A stretch of DNA of 23,255 bases, from assembly GCA_036351675.1 (NCBI GenBank), contig JAZBPO010000403.1:1-23255 (forward strand), written 5' to 3'. This document shows, piece by piece, positions 1 to 9,847 of the stretch. The notes beneath the pieces are model-generated. The model was not told the DNA's origin. It was given only the letters and a program-made list of their open reading frames with translations, and ran no database searches. The stretch comes from JAZBPO01 sp036351675 (GTDB lineage Bacteria; Pseudomonadota; Gammaproteobacteria; Pseudomonadales; Azotimanducaceae). The stretch's first letter is position 1. The number at the start of each line of letters is the position of its first letter. The position numbers and the translations under genes are program-made.

Positions 1-137
1 ACCGGTCTCGCGACCGGTGCGGGCGCGCGCGTGTGCGCTTCGCGCGGCCGGAGGCAGGACCGACGACTCGCGGAAGCCTCGTGCTTCCGGTGGGTCCGTC
101 GGTCGATGGATGCGCCGGTGCGTGTCCATCGACGGAC
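1..137 (+). promoter_or_regulatory. Hairpin-rich leader of the giant outer-membrane protein gene
   Basis: Three inverted repeats lie here. The first is a perfect 7-bp stem at 1-7/12-18 with a TCGC loop. The second is a perfect 7-bp stem at 71-77/83-89 with a CTCGT loop. The third is an imperfect stem pairing 94-110 with 125-137 (GTCCGTCG...ATGGA against TCCATCGACGGAC), with the chosen ATG at 106 inside its left arm. None is followed by a T-run, so a standard terminator is not supported, and I see no convincing -35/-10 pair. The third stem could mask the start codon and dampen translation, but that is inference. The leader could also be the end of an upstream gene, since the frame of the giant gene stays open to base 1. 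Confidence 0.3.
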
Positions 138-3100
138 GGATCGCGGCCTGAAACTCCTGTTCGCCGCCCTGCTGCTGTTCGCACTCGGCAGCGGTGCAGC
201 GGCGGCGCCGGCCGGTACGGTGATCAGCAACACGGCCTTCGCCGACTTCCTGCTCGGCGGTACGCCGGTGCGGGTGGCCGATGGGGTCGATTTCACGGTC
301 GAGGAGGCCCCGGGTGGGGGCGTGCCTCCGGTGGCGATCGGCCTCGACGGTACCGTCGTGCCGGCCGGCGTCGCCGGCGCGACCATCGGTCTCGTCACGC
401 TCGATGGCGATGCGCCGGAACGCTTCACTCTCCGGGTCGACGACGCGCGCTTCGAGATCGTCGACGGGATACTGCGCCTCGGGCCGGGTGTGAGCCTCGC
501 TGCCACCGACGGCGATGCGCTGGCCGTCACGATCACCGCCGTCGATTCCGAGGGCCGGGAAACTTCCCGGATCTTCGTGCTCACCGTCGAGGCGCGCATC
601 GTCCCCTCCGCGCCGCTCGCCTGCGTGGCGCCGGATCTCCGCAACGGCGCTGCAATCGCCGTCGCGGAATTCAGCCTCTGCGAGAACGCCGGCGGCGCCG
701 CCGTCGCTCAGCTCGTGTCGCCGCCCGAGGGCACGATCCTGACCGTCGACGACGCGCGTTTCACGATCGATGCGGGTGGCCTGCTCCGCCTTCGTGCGGA
801 GGCCGCCGTCGACTTCGAGGCGGAGCCGGTGATCGCGCTGACGCTGACGGTCACGGAGGGGGGGGAGGTCGTCGACGTGCGCACCCTCGCCGTGACCATC
901 GGTGACCGCAACGAGGCGCCCGCGCTGCAGGTCGCGCCGATCTTCCGCGTCATGGAAGGCGTCGCCGCCGGTGCACTGGGTCCCGTGGGCGTCAGCGATC
1001 CGGACGTCGGCGATGCCTTCGAGCTCACCGTCGAGGATGCGCGTTTCGAGATCGTCGCCGGTGAGCTGCGCCTGCGCGACGGCGCGACGCTCACCCGGGA
1101 GGATGGCCCCGAGATCCGGCTCGTCCTCAAGGCGGCCGATGCGGGCGGACTGGTCGCGACCGAGACCGTCGTGCTGCAGATCGTCGCGCTGAATCGTGCG
1201 CCGTCCGCCGAGGACGACGCCGTGGGCGTCGCGCTCGCCTCGCCTCCCGGCGCCTTCGTCACCCGCGTGCGCGCCAGCGACGAGGACCCGGGCGACACGC
1301 TCGGCTACACGCTCCTCGGCGGCAACGAGGCCGGTGCCTTCGCTCTGGATGCGGAGGGCGCGATCACCGTCGCAGATCCTTCGGCCCTCGGCGCCGACGG
1401 TGAGGTCTTCGAGCTGAGGATCCGGGTCACGGACGACAACAGTGCCGCGGACCCGGTGGGTGAACTCGCGACGGATGTGACGATCCGCATCACGGTCACG
1501 GACGCCAACACGCCGCCCGTCGTCGAGGATGGCAGCTTCGCGCAACTCGACGAGCACAGCCCCGCCGGAACGATCGTCGGCCGCGTCGAGGCCATCGACG
1601 TGCACGACGATCCGCTGACCTGGCGCATCACGGCCGGTGATCCGGCCGGCGTCTTCGAGATCGACCCGGTCCTGGGAGACGTGCGCGTCGCGCGCCCCGA
1701 GCTCCTCGACTTCGAGACGCGCCAGTCCTTCGCTCTCGAGGTCTCCGTGACCGACAGCTTCGAGGTACCGCTGACGTCCGTCGCCAGCGTCGAGGTGCCG
1801 CTGCGGGACGTGAACGAGGCGCCGGTGATCGAGCCCGCGAGCTTCACGCTGCCGCGGAACGTGCCGCTCGGCGCCTTCGTCGGTGACGTGCGCTTCTCGG
1901 ATCCGGACGTGATCGCCGGCGACCGCGCCCGGATCTCGATCGTCGCCGGCAACGAGGCGGGCGCCTTCGAGATCGACCCGATCACCGGCACCATCAAGGT
2001 CACGAACCTGGAGCGTCTCGGCGACCGCGAGACCGTGTCGCTGAGGGTGCGGGCGACGGACGGGAACGCGCCCGACAGCCCATCGGGACCGCTGTCCTCG
2101 GAGGGTGTCGTGACGATCACGCTGGGGCGGACGAACCGTGCACCCACCGCGATCGATCTCGACGATCTGCTCGTGGATGCAGACAGCCCCGGAGCCGAGG
2201 TCGGGAGGCTCAGCACCACCGATCCGGACGTCGACGACGCGCACCGCTACTCCCTCTCGGATCCGCGTTTCGTGGTCGAGAGCGGCGTCCTGCGGCTCGC
2301 CGATGGTGTCGCGCTGGCGCCGGGGGAGACCGTGCGGCTGCAGATCACGGCGATCGATCCGCTGGGTCTCTCCGTGACGCGCACCTTCCAGGTCGGGACG
2401 GTCCCGATCGTGCGCAATCCGGCGGTCATCGACTTCCTCAAGTCGCCCCTCGGTCTCCAGCGCGAGCAGGGCATCTCCCTGTCCCCCACGAGCACGCCGG
2501 GTCTCTCCGCCTTCGATCTGCGCCAGCCGCAGTGCTCCACGACCGCGTCCTTCAGCGGGCCCTTCGTCGACACGCCCACGCCGCGTTCCCTCGGCAACTT
2601 CGCGCTGCCCGTACCGGGCAGCGTCTCGCTGCAGGAAGCGTCGCTCTACAAGGTCGGCGAACCGCTCTTCGTCCGGGTCCGGGACATCGATCCGAACAGG
2701 GACCCGCTGGTGCGCGACGAAGTGGTGATCACGCTGTCGGTCGATGCCTCTCAGGACGTGGAGATCCTGAGGCTCGTCGAAACGGGGCCGGACACGTCGG
2801 AGTTCATGGGCTACGTGCAGTCCACGAGCCGGGCGAACGAGGACTTCGACTGCGCGCTCTGGGTCTCCGATGCGGTCACCATCATCGCGTCCTACTTCGA
2901 TCCGGAGGACGGCACGGACACGGCGGCTGCCGCGGCGTTCGTGGACCCCTTCGGCGTCGTCTTCGATTCGGCGACGGGCCGGCGCATCGACGACGCGCTG
3001 GTGCGTCTCGTCGACGTCGACAGCGGCGCGCCGGCGGAGGTGTTCGGCGACGAACCCTTCGCGGTCTATCCCTCGGAGCTGCGCTCGGGCGGCACGGTCC

Positions 3101-6100
3101 GCGACGAAGCGGGGGTCGTGTACGACTTCGGGCCGGGCGAGTACCGCTTCCCGCTCGTGAATCCCGGGAACTACCGCCTGGAGGTCGTTCCCCCGAACCG
3201 CTTCCGCTTCCCGAGTGCAGCGACGGACGCGGCGCTCGCGGCGCTGCCGGACGGCCCCTACGTGATCGACGTCGGCTCCCGTGGCGAGGCCTTCCCGGTG
3301 CCCATCGGGCCTGCGGTGCGCATCGACCTGCCGCTCGACCTCGCGCCCCTGGAGCCGACGCCGGCCAGCGTCGAGCTGTTCGCACTGGCGCCGGCGGGGC
3401 AGGGCGAGGCGCTGACGATCAGCGCGACCCAGTGCGCGGACGGAACATCGGCCGCGCTGCCCCGGGATGCGGCCGGCGGGGTCCTCGCACTGCCGGCAGC
3501 GCTCGCGCTCGTGCCGGCGGAGGTGATCGGCTCGGGCGACGACGTGTATCTGCGCCTCACCGATCCGGACGAGGATCGTGATCCCTTCGCCGCCGACGTG
3601 CTCGAGGTCGAGCTCTCCGTGGACGGAGCGGGCGAGGTCGAACGCATCCGGCTCACCGAGACCGGCGCGAGTACGGGCGTGTTCAGCGGCCACTTCCCGA
3701 CCTTCGCCGGCGCAGCGAGCCCCGGCGACTGCCGCCTCGACGTCGGCACGAATGCCCGCGTGCGGGCCCGCTACGTGGATGTGGACGACGTCGACGACGT
3801 GGCCGTCGACGCGCTCGTGGTGGACCCGGCGTCCGTCGTGTTCGATGCGGGGACGGGCGCCGCCGTCGATGGCGTCGTCGTCACGCTCCTCGAGGCCGGC
3901 TCCGGTGCGCCGGCATCGCCCTTGTTCCCGGACGGTGTGACGCCGTTCCCGGCGACCGTCGTCAGCGGTGAGACCGTCCTCGGGCCGGGTGGGCTCGAGA
4001 TCGATCCCGGTCCGGGCGGATTCCGATTCCCTCTCGTGCCTCCGGGCGAGTACCGGCTCTCCCTCGAGCCGGTGGAGGGTCTCGTGTTCCCGTCGCTGGC
4101 CGCCGACGACGCGCTGCAGGGGCTGCCCGGCGCGCCCTTCCTGCTCGGGCCGGGCAGCCGGGGCGAGGTCTTCGTCGTCGGTGCGGACGAGGAGCTGATC
4201 GTCGACGTACCGCTGGACCCGGCGGCGGCGGAGCTGTTCCTCTCCAAGCAGGCCCGGTCCGACATCGTGGCGATCGGCGACTTCCTGCAGTACGCGATCA
4301 CGCTGCAGAACGCCGTCGGCGCCGCGGCCGGTGACGTGACCCTCCTCGACACGCTCCCTGTGGGCTTCCGCTACCAGCCCGGCTCCCTGCGCCTCGATGG
4401 GGAGCCGCTCGAGACGGTGCGCGTGGACGGCGACGGCCGCACGCTGCGCATCGACATCACGGACGTCGGCGTCGGCGCTTCCCTGGCGCTTCGCTACGTC
4501 GTGGAAGTGACGGCCGGTGCGGAGCTCGGCGAGGCGATCAACCGGGTCACCGCGGTCGGGCCGCGGGTGGCGTCGGCGAACACGGCCGAGGCGAGCGTCG
4601 TGGTGCGCGAGGATCTCCTGCGCTCCGAGGCGATCCTCGTCGGTCGCGTCTACGAGGGGGGCTGCGAGGTGCCGGCCGCGGAGCGTCGCGGCATGGCCGG
4701 GGTGCGCATCTTCCTCGAGGACGGCACCAACGTCGTCACCGACGCGAGCGGGCGCTGGCATCTCGAGGGAGTCGAGCCGGGCACGCACGTGGTGCAACTC
4801 GATCTCGAGAGCCTGCCCGCCTCGCATCGTGTGCTGAACTGCGAGGACAACACGCGTTTCGCGGGTACGCCCTTCAGCAAGTTCGTCGACGTGCAGGGTG
4901 GTTCGCTCTGGCGCGCGGACTTCCACGTCGCGCTGAACGCGCCGGTGGAGGAGGAGATCACGACGCGTCTGCAGGCCAGCCTGGAGGGCGACCGCGCCGT
5001 CTTCTCCCTCGAGGCCGAGGGTCGTGCCGTGCCGCTCTCCGATCTGGTCCTGGTCGCGATGCTGCCAGCGGGCCTGGAGTTCGTGCCCGGCAGCGTGCGT
5101 CGCGGCGATCGCGCGGCAGAGGACCCGCCGGGCGCGGGGAGCGCGGCGCTCACCTTCCGCCTCGGCGATCAGAGCGGCGAGTGGCGCGAACAGCTGACCT
5201 TCCATGCACGCGTCACCGACGCCCTGCCCGAGGGCCCTTCGGAGGTGAAGGCCGTCGCGATGTTCGGCACGCCCTCGGAGCGTCGGGTCCGGTCGGCGCT
5301 CGCCACCGCCGAGCTCGACGTGGCGCGCCCGCCGATGCTGCCCGCCGGGAAGGGCGTGCCGGTGATGCTGGACGCCCCCGGCGCCCGTGAGCGCTTCGAG
5401 CGCATGCTGGCCTATGCGGCCGCCGGCGAGGTCGGTTTCTCGGTCGAGGTCGACGGCGAGCCGCCGGCCTGGCTGGTGTCCCTCGCCCTCGAGCGCGACG
5501 TCGAACTGCGCGTGGCGAGCGGCGCGACGTCGGTGGATGGAACCACGCCTGCATCGACGCCCACGGCGGCGATCCACCTGGTGCCTTCGGAGGCGATGGC
5601 CCGGCGGCGCCAGGTGGCGCCCAGCCGTGCCGATTCGGGCGTGGTCAGGACCCGAGCCGTGGGCGAGGTCGCCGGCCTGCAGGACGACCGCGAACCCTAT
5701 CGGGGCCGTGAGCTGCCGAGCCAGCTCCCACCGGACTACACGGCCGACGACGTGGGCACGGCGGCGGACGGACCGGCGGTGCTCTTTCCGGCGCCCGGAC
5801 AGCTGCCACGCATCACCTCCACCTGGTTCGTGCTCCGCCACGGTCTGAACGACAAGGTCGATCTGCGCCTGAACGGGGAGCCGGTGTCGCCGCTGAACTT
5901 CGATGGTCGTCGGAAGTTCGAGGCCGGGGGCGTGGCGCTCTCGACCTGGCGCGGCGTCGACATCGAGGAAGGGCGCAATGTCTTCCTGGCCACGGTCACG
6001 CAGGCCGACGGCGTCGTCCGGACGCTGGTCCACGACGTCTATTTCTCCGGGCCCCCGGTCCACGGTGAATACGTGCCGGAGGCATCACGGCTGGTCGCCG

Positions 6101-8925
6101 ACGGCGTGAATCCTCCGGAGATCGCCATCCGCCTCTTCGACAGCACCGGCTCGCCGGTGCGCCCGGGCATGACCGGCGAGTTCACGGTCGACGCGCCCTA
6201 CGCGCCCTTCGATCAGCGCCGCGAGGAAGTCAACATCTCGGAGAACCTGCCCGCGCAGCGCACGAGCTACGTGGTCTACGAGGACGGCATCGCCTACATC
6301 CCGCTCGAGCCGACGACGCGTTCCGGCGAGGTGCGCCTGACCTTCGACTTCGGTCCGCGGCGCGGTACGGAGGAGTTCTTCGCGCGGCTGCTTCCGGCCC
6401 AGCGCGACTGGATCGTGGTCGGCTTCGGCGAGGGGACGGTCGGCTACGGCACGCTCTCGGACAACATGATCGCCGCGCGCGAAGCGGGCAACGATTCCGG
6501 TACGCGCACGGACGGGCGCGTCTCGCTGTTCGCCAAGGGCATGATCCAGGGCAAGTACCTGCTCACGCTCGCCTACGACACGGACAAGCGCGATACGGGC
6601 CGCTTCGGTCAGCAGGTCGATCCGAATCGCTTCTACACGCTCTACGGGGACGGTTCGCAGCAGCAGTTCGAGGCCGCCAGCCAGGAGAAGCTCTATCTGC
6701 GCATCGAGCGGGATGCGTTCAGCGCACTCTTCGGTGACGTGGACACGCGCCTCGGCGAGGGCGAGCTGACGCGCTTCTCCCGACGCCTCACCGGCGTGCG
6801 CACGGAATGGGCGGACCAGGACTGGGAGCTGGCGCTGTTCGGCGCGGAGACCGAGACGGCCTTCGTGCGCGACGAGATCCGCGGTGACGGCACCTCCGGC
6901 CTCTATCGTCTCTCCGGGGAGCGCATCCTGCAGAACAGTGAGCGGCTGCGGATCGAGACGCGTGATCGCTTCGACGACGCCGTCATCGTCGAGACGCGGA
7001 GCCTCACCCGCTTCGTGGACTACAACATCGACTACGACGCAGGCACGGTGCTGTTCAGGGCCCCGGTGCAGGCGCAGGACTTCGACCTGAATCCGACCTT
7101 CATCGTCGCCGAGTACGAGACCGAAGGTGATGGGGACGGCCGCACCGACGTCGTCGCCGGCGGCCGCGTCGCGCGACGGCTGGAGCAGGCGGAGCTCGGT
7201 GCGTCCTTCGTGCACGACGGCACCCGCGGCGCCGAGGCGTCGCTCGGGGGCTTCGACGCCCGCTGGCGTCCGGACGCCGTCACGGACGTGCGTGCGGAAG
7301 CCGCCTGGTCGCGGGGCAAGGGTGGAGAGGGGAGCGCGAAGAAGGGCGGCGCCTGGCTGATCGAGGCCGAGCGCCGTGGCGAGGTGCTCACGGGCCGTGG
7401 CTACTACCGCGAGCAGCAGCAGGATTTCGGCGTGGGCCAGCAGTCCGTATCGCAGGGCGGCACGCGTCGCTTCGGCGTCGAGATGGAGCTCCGCATGGGC
7501 AACGCCAGCACGATCCAGAGCGAGGCCTACCAGCAGAAGAACCTCGAGAGCGGGGCGCTGCGCAAGGTGCTGGAGCTGGAGAGCCGCTGGCAGCGTGAGG
7601 CGCTGCAGTTCGGTGTCGGCCTCCGGAGTGCCGCCGAAGAGTCCGCGGACGGCGAGGAGCGGCGCACGGACCAGCTCACGGCCCGCGCCCAGCAGGCGCT
7701 CCTCGACGGTCGCCTGCGCCTCGGGGCCACTGGCGAGCAGGCGATCCAGAACAACGACTCACGGGACTTCCCGGCACGCGTGGGCCTCTCCGCGGAGTTC
7801 CAGGCGCTCTCGCGTCTGACGCTCGTGGGCACGCAGGAACTCAGCTTCGCCGAGGACCGCGACACGCAGGACACCTTCTTCGGCGCCCGAGCCGAGCCCT
7901 GGAACGGCGCGCAGGTGGACACGGGCGTCACGCAGCGCCTCGGCGAGAACGCCGAGCGCACCTTCGCGACGGTCGGTCTGACGCAGGCCTTCCAGCTCAG
8001 CGAGTCGCTCTCCGTGGACTTCGGCTTCAACCGGGAGCAGACGCTCGAGGACGCGGTCCTGCCGCCGTCGGGGCAGAGCCTGCCGAGTGATCGCGACAGC
8101 GACGGGGACGACGCGGACCTGCTCGTGCAGGACCCGAACGGTGCCTTCCCGGCGCGCCCGCCGGCTTCCGGCGCAGCGCCGGGCTCGGACTTCACGTCGG
8201 GCTTCCTCGGCGCGGCCTGGCGCCGGGAGCGCTGGGAAGCGACGGGGCGTCTCGAGCACCGGGAAGGGGACGAAGGCGATCGCTCCAACCTGCGTCTCGG
8301 CTTCGCACGTCAGCTCGACGAGGGCCGGATCTACTCGGTCGTCGCGAACCTGCTCGTGGACGACGGAGCGAACGAGGACAGCTACGGCGGCGATCTCCGC
8401 TTCGCGCTCGCCTGGCGTCCGCACGCTGGTGCCTGGACCTTCCTCGACCGTCTCGATCTCGTGGCGTCGGAGCGGACCGGTGCGGGCCTCGAGATCGCCG
8501 AGCGCAAGCTCGTCAACAACTTCGCGGCCAACTACAAGCCGAATGCCCGCAATCAGCTCGCGCTGCTGTTCGGCGCCAAGTACGTGCTCACGGAGATCGA
8601 CGGCCAGAGCTACTCCTCCGTCAACACACTCCTGGGAAGCGAGTACCGCCACGACGTGACGAATCGCTGGGACCTCGGTCTCCACGGCAGCGTGCTCAGC
8701 ACCTGGGCGGCCACGGTGCACGACGTGCACGCAGGCGTTTCCGTGGGCCACACCCCCTTCGACAATTTCTGGGTCAGCGTCGGCTACAACTTCGTGGGCT
8801 TCCGTGACGACGACTTCACCGCCGCGGACTACACGGCGCGGGGCCCGTTCCTGAAGTTCCGTTTCAAGCTCGATCAGCACTCGCTCTCCGAATACCTCGG
8901 CGAGCTGCCCTTCGGACTGGACTGA
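106..8925 (+). CDS. Giant outer-membrane protein: cadherin-like repeats, DUF11/SdrD-B Ig domains, C-terminal beta-barrel
   Basis: About 2939 residues. The frame is open upstream (GTG at 31), but ATG 106 is chosen because a clear signal peptide follows: basic start, hydrophobic LKLLFAALLLFALG, cleavage near AAAA/APA at residue 34-36. Rough residue layout: seven cadherin-like repeats (74-770) with recurring DARFEI, SDPDV and NEAP-type motifs; two tandem ~280-residue modules (801-1081 and 1101-1375); a DUF11 domain (1378-1501); an SdrD-B/carboxypeptidase-regulatory-like fold (1509-1611); a second DUF11-like domain (1619-1741); a linker; Ig/invasin-like domains (1900-2099); then about 840 residues of alternating aromatic/polar strands that read as an outer-membrane barrel. 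A DRDSDGDDAD calcium-loop-like insert lies at 2662-2671. The last residues are not the usual terminal aromatic signature (end is GLD). Likely role (inference): surface adhesin, or scaffold displayed on its own barrel. The DUF72 gene follows after 4 bases and is probably cotranscribed. No close named relative is recognised. Confidence 0.88.
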   Translation: MDAPVRVHRRTDRGLKLLFAALLLFALGSGAAAAPAGTVISNTAFADFLLGGTPVRVADGVDFTVEEAPGGGVPPVAIGLDGTVVPAGVAGATIGLVTLDGDAPERFTLRVDDARFEIVDGILRLGPGVSLAATDGDALAVTITAVDSEGRETSRIFVLTVEARIVPSAPLACVAPDLRNGAAIAVAEFSLCENAGGAAVAQLVSPPEGTILTVDDARFTIDAGGLLRLRAEAAVDFEAEPVIALTLTVTEGGEVVDVRTLAVTIGDRNEAPALQVAPIFRVMEGVAAGALGPVGVSDPDVGDAFELTVEDARFEIVAGELRLRDGATLTREDGPEIRLVLKAADAGGLVATETVVLQIVALNRAPSAEDDAVGVALASPPGAFVTRVRASDEDPGDTLGYTLLGGNEAGAFALDAEGAITVADPSALGADGEVFELRIRVTDDNSAADPVGELATDVTIRITVTDANTPPVVEDGSFAQLDEHSPAGTIVGRVEAIDVHDDPLTWRITAGDPAGVFEIDPVLGDVRVARPELLDFETRQSFALEVSVTDSFEVPLTSVASVEVPLRDVNEAPVIEPASFTLPRNVPLGAFVGDVRFSDPDVIAGDRARISIVAGNEAGAFEIDPITGTIKVTNLERLGDRETVSLRVRATDGNAPDSPSGPLSSEGVVTITLGRTNRAPTAIDLDDLLVDADSPGAEVGRLSTTDPDVDDAHRYSLSDPRFVVESGVLRLADGVALAPGETVRLQITAIDPLGLSVTRTFQVGTVPIVRNPAVIDFLKSPLGLQREQGISLSPTSTPGLSAFDLRQPQCSTTASFSGPFVDTPTPRSLGNFALPVPGSVSLQEASLYKVGEPLFVRVRDIDPNRDPLVRDEVVITLSVDASQDVEILRLVETGPDTSEFMGYVQSTSRANEDFDCALWVSDAVTIIASYFDPEDGTDTAAAAAFVDPFGVVFDSATGRRIDDALVRLVDVDSGAPAEVFGDEPFAVYPSELRSGGTVRDEAGVVYDFGPGEYRFPLVNPGNYRLEVVPPNRFRFPSAATDAALAALPDGPYVIDVGSRGEAFPVPIGPAVRIDLPLDLAPLEPTPASVELFALAPAGQGEALTISATQCADGTSAALPRDAAGGVLALPAALALVPAEVIGSGDDVYLRLTDPDEDRDPFAADVLEVELSVDGAGEVERIRLTETGASTGVFSGHFPTFAGAASPGDCRLDVGTNARVRARYVDVDDVDDVAVDALVVDPASVVFDAGTGAAVDGVVVTLLEAGSGAPASPLFPDGVTPFPATVVSGETVLGPGGLEIDPGPGGFRFPLVPPGEYRLSLEPVEGLVFPSLAADDALQGLPGAPFLLGPGSRGEVFVVGADEELIVDVPLDPAAAELFLSKQARSDIVAIGDFLQYAITLQNAVGAAAGDVTLLDTLPVGFRYQPGSLRLDGEPLETVRVDGDGRTLRIDITDVGVGASLALRYVVEVTAGAELGEAINRVTAVGPRVASANTAEASVVVREDLLRSEAILVGRVYEGGCEVPAAERRGMAGVRIFLEDGTNVVTDASGRWHLEGVEPGTHVVQLDLESLPASHRVLNCEDNTRFAGTPFSKFVDVQGGSLWRADFHVALNAPVEEEITTRLQASLEGDRAVFSLEAEGRAVPLSDLVLVAMLPAGLEFVPGSVRRGDRAAEDPPGAGSAALTFRLGDQSGEWREQLTFHARVTDALPEGPSEVKAVAMFGTPSERRVRSALATAELDVARPPMLPAGKGVPVMLDAPGARERFERMLAYAAAGEVGFSVEVDGEPPAWLVSLALERDVELRVASGATSVDGTTPASTPTAAIHLVPSEAMARRRQVAPSRADSGVVRTRAVGEVAGLQDDREPYRGRELPSQLPPDYTADDVGTAADGPAVLFPAPGQLPRITSTWFVLRHGLNDKVDLRLNGEPVSPLNFDGRRKFEAGGVALSTWRGVDIEEGRNVFLATVTQADGVVRTLVHDVYFSGPPVHGEYVPEASRLVADGVNPPEIAIRLFDSTGSPVRPGMTGEFTVDAPYAPFDQRREEVNISENLPAQRTSYVVYEDGIAYIPLEPTTRSGEVRLTFDFGPRRGTEEFFARLLPAQRDWIVVGFGEGTVGYGTLSDNMIAAREAGNDSGTRTDGRVSLFAKGMIQGKYLLTLAYDTDKRDTGRFGQQVDPNRFYTLYGDGSQQQFEAASQEKLYLRIERDAFSALFGDVDTRLGEGELTRFSRRLTGVRTEWADQDWELALFGAETETAFVRDEIRGDGTSGLYRLSGERILQNSERLRIETRDRFDDAVIVETRSLTRFVDYNIDYDAGTVLFRAPVQAQDFDLNPTFIVAEYETEGDGDGRTDVVAGGRVARRLEQAELGASFVHDGTRGAEASLGGFDARWRPDAVTDVRAEAAWSRGKGGEGSAKKGGAWLIEAERRGEVLTGRGYYREQQQDFGVGQQSVSQGGTRRFGVEMELRMGNASTIQSEAYQQKNLESGALRKVLELESRWQREALQFGVGLRSAAEESADGEERRTDQLTARAQQALLDGRLRLGATGEQAIQNNDSRDFPARVGLSAEFQALSRLTLVGTQELSFAEDRDTQDTFFGARAEPWNGAQVDTGVTQRLGENAERTFATVGLTQAFQLSESLSVDFGFNREQTLEDAVLPPSGQSLPSDRDSDGDDADLLVQDPNGAFPARPPASGAAPGSDFTSGFLGAAWRRERWEATGRLEHREGDEGDRSNLRLGFARQLDEGRIYSVVANLLVDDGANEDSYGGDLRFALAWRPHAGAWTFLDRLDLVASERTGAGLEIAERKLVNNFAANYKPNARNQLALLFGAKYVLTEIDGQSYSSVNTLLGSEYRHDVTNRWDLGLHGSVLSTWAATVHDVHAGVSVGHTPFDNFWVSVGYNFVGFRDDDFTAADYTARGPFLKFRFKLDQHSLSEYLGELPFGLD
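2506..4230 (+). repeat. Tandem duplicated ~280-residue module inside the giant gene
   Basis: Copy 1 spans about 2506-3348 and copy 2 about 3406-4230; equivalent first cysteine codons lie at 2533 and 3433, exactly 900 bases apart. Both copies share, in order: a Q-C pair, an RDIDPNRDP / TDPDEDRDP motif, ELSVD-type strands, an ETG.(D/S)T. motif, a second cysteine (residues 916 and 1209), VVFD.(A/G)TG, SGAPA, YRFPLV/FRFPLV, PG.YRL and GSRGE.F. Each copy therefore has one conserved cysteine pair (810/916 and 1110/1209) that could form a disulfide. The copies are clearly diverged, so this is an old protein-level duplication, not a recent DNA repeat. Confidence 0.85.
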
Positions 8926-8929
8926 GACG

Positions 8930-9838
8930 ATGCAGCACTTCGAGACGAGACCGCTTCGCCTCGGGCTGCCCCTCTGGGGGCAGGCCGACTGGAAGGGAAG
9001 TCTCTATCCGGTCGACGCTGCGCCGCGCGAGTACCTCACGCACTACGCACGCGTGATGGATGCGGTCGAGGGCAACACGACCTTCTACAGCGTACCGCCC
9101 GCCGCCACGGTCGCTCGTTGGCTGGAGCAGACGCCGGAGCAGTTCCGCTTCAGCTTCAAGTTCCCGCGCCTGGTCACGCACGATCGGGCGCTGCGTCACG
9201 TCGAACGCGAGACGGCGGACTTCCTCGGCCGCCTCGCTCCGCTCGGCCCACGCCTCGGTCGCTTCCTGCTGCAGTTCCCCAGGGGCTTCGGGCCGCTGGA
9301 GCTGCCGGAACTCGGCCGCTACCTGCGGCGACTGCCGACGGACTTCCGCTACGCGGTGGAGGTACGGCATCCGGCCTTCTTCGGACGGGCGGGGCGTGAG
9401 CAGCTCGATGCCGTGCTGTTCGCCCACGGCGCGGAACGTGTGGTGATGGACACGCGCGGCATGCGCGCAGGCGACGCGACGCACCCGGACGTGGCGGCGG
9501 CGGCGCACGAGAAACCCGACGTGCCGGTCGCCGTGCGTGCCCTCACCGATGAGCCGATCATCCGCTTCGTGGCGCATCCGCGCGTGTCCACCAACGCGCC
9601 CTTCATGGCGCGCTGGGCCGAGGTGCTCGTCGACTGGATCCTCGCCGGTCGACGGCCGACCTTCTTCATGCACTGTCCCAACAACGCGCACTCCCCGGGA
9701 CTCGCGCTGCGCCTCGATCGTCTCGTACGTGCGCGCATCGACATGCCGGTCCTGCCGCTGGCGGCGGCGGAGAGCGTCGCGAGGACGGCGGCGCGGGCCG
9801 CGGAGCAGGCGTCGGGCGCGCAGCTGAGCCTGCTGTAG
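8930..9838 (+). CDS. DUF72 (YecE-like) family protein
   Basis: 302 residues, close to the usual DUF72 length of about 240-300. Family hallmarks are visible in order: an N-terminal glycine/tryptophan strand (GLPLWGQADWKGSLYP), E-GNTTFYSVP, FRFSFKFPRLVTHDRAL, LGRFLLQFP, YAVEVRHPAFF, a late MDTRG segment, and the C-terminal FFMHCPNNAHSP motif. DUF72 proteins adopt a TIM-barrel fold. Their biochemical role is not established, so no reaction is assigned. The protein has no signal peptide and should be cytoplasmic. The start is ATG, 4 bases after the stop of the giant outer-membrane gene, which implies cotranscription and perhaps translational coupling; a functional link between the two is unproven. 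It is followed by a small hairpin and the promoter of the next gene, so it probably ends its transcription unit. Confidence 0.94.
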   Translation: MQHFETRPLRLGLPLWGQADWKGSLYPVDAAPREYLTHYARVMDAVEGNTTFYSVPPAATVARWLEQTPEQFRFSFKFPRLVTHDRALRHVERETADFLGRLAPLGPRLGRFLLQFPRGFGPLELPELGRYLRRLPTDFRYAVEVRHPAFFGRAGREQLDAVLFAHGAERVVMDTRGMRAGDATHPDVAAAAHEKPDVPVAVRALTDEPIIRFVAHPRVSTNAPFMARWAEVLVDWILAGRRPTFFMHCPNNAHSPGLALRLDRLVRARIDMPVLPLAAAESVARTAARAAEQASGAQLSLL

Positions 9839-9847
9839 AAGCCCTGG

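Noticed and set aside
31..105. GTG at 31 as the start of the giant protein
   Set aside because: It would add 25 Arg-rich residues before the signal peptide; ATG 106 gives a normal export signal. The upstream open frame is expected in GC-rich DNA.
6085..8880. Minus-strand frames of about 376 and 373 residues within the giant gene
   Set aside because: They mirror the coding strand's third-position GC bias and contain no signal, domain or ribosome-binding site that I can support.
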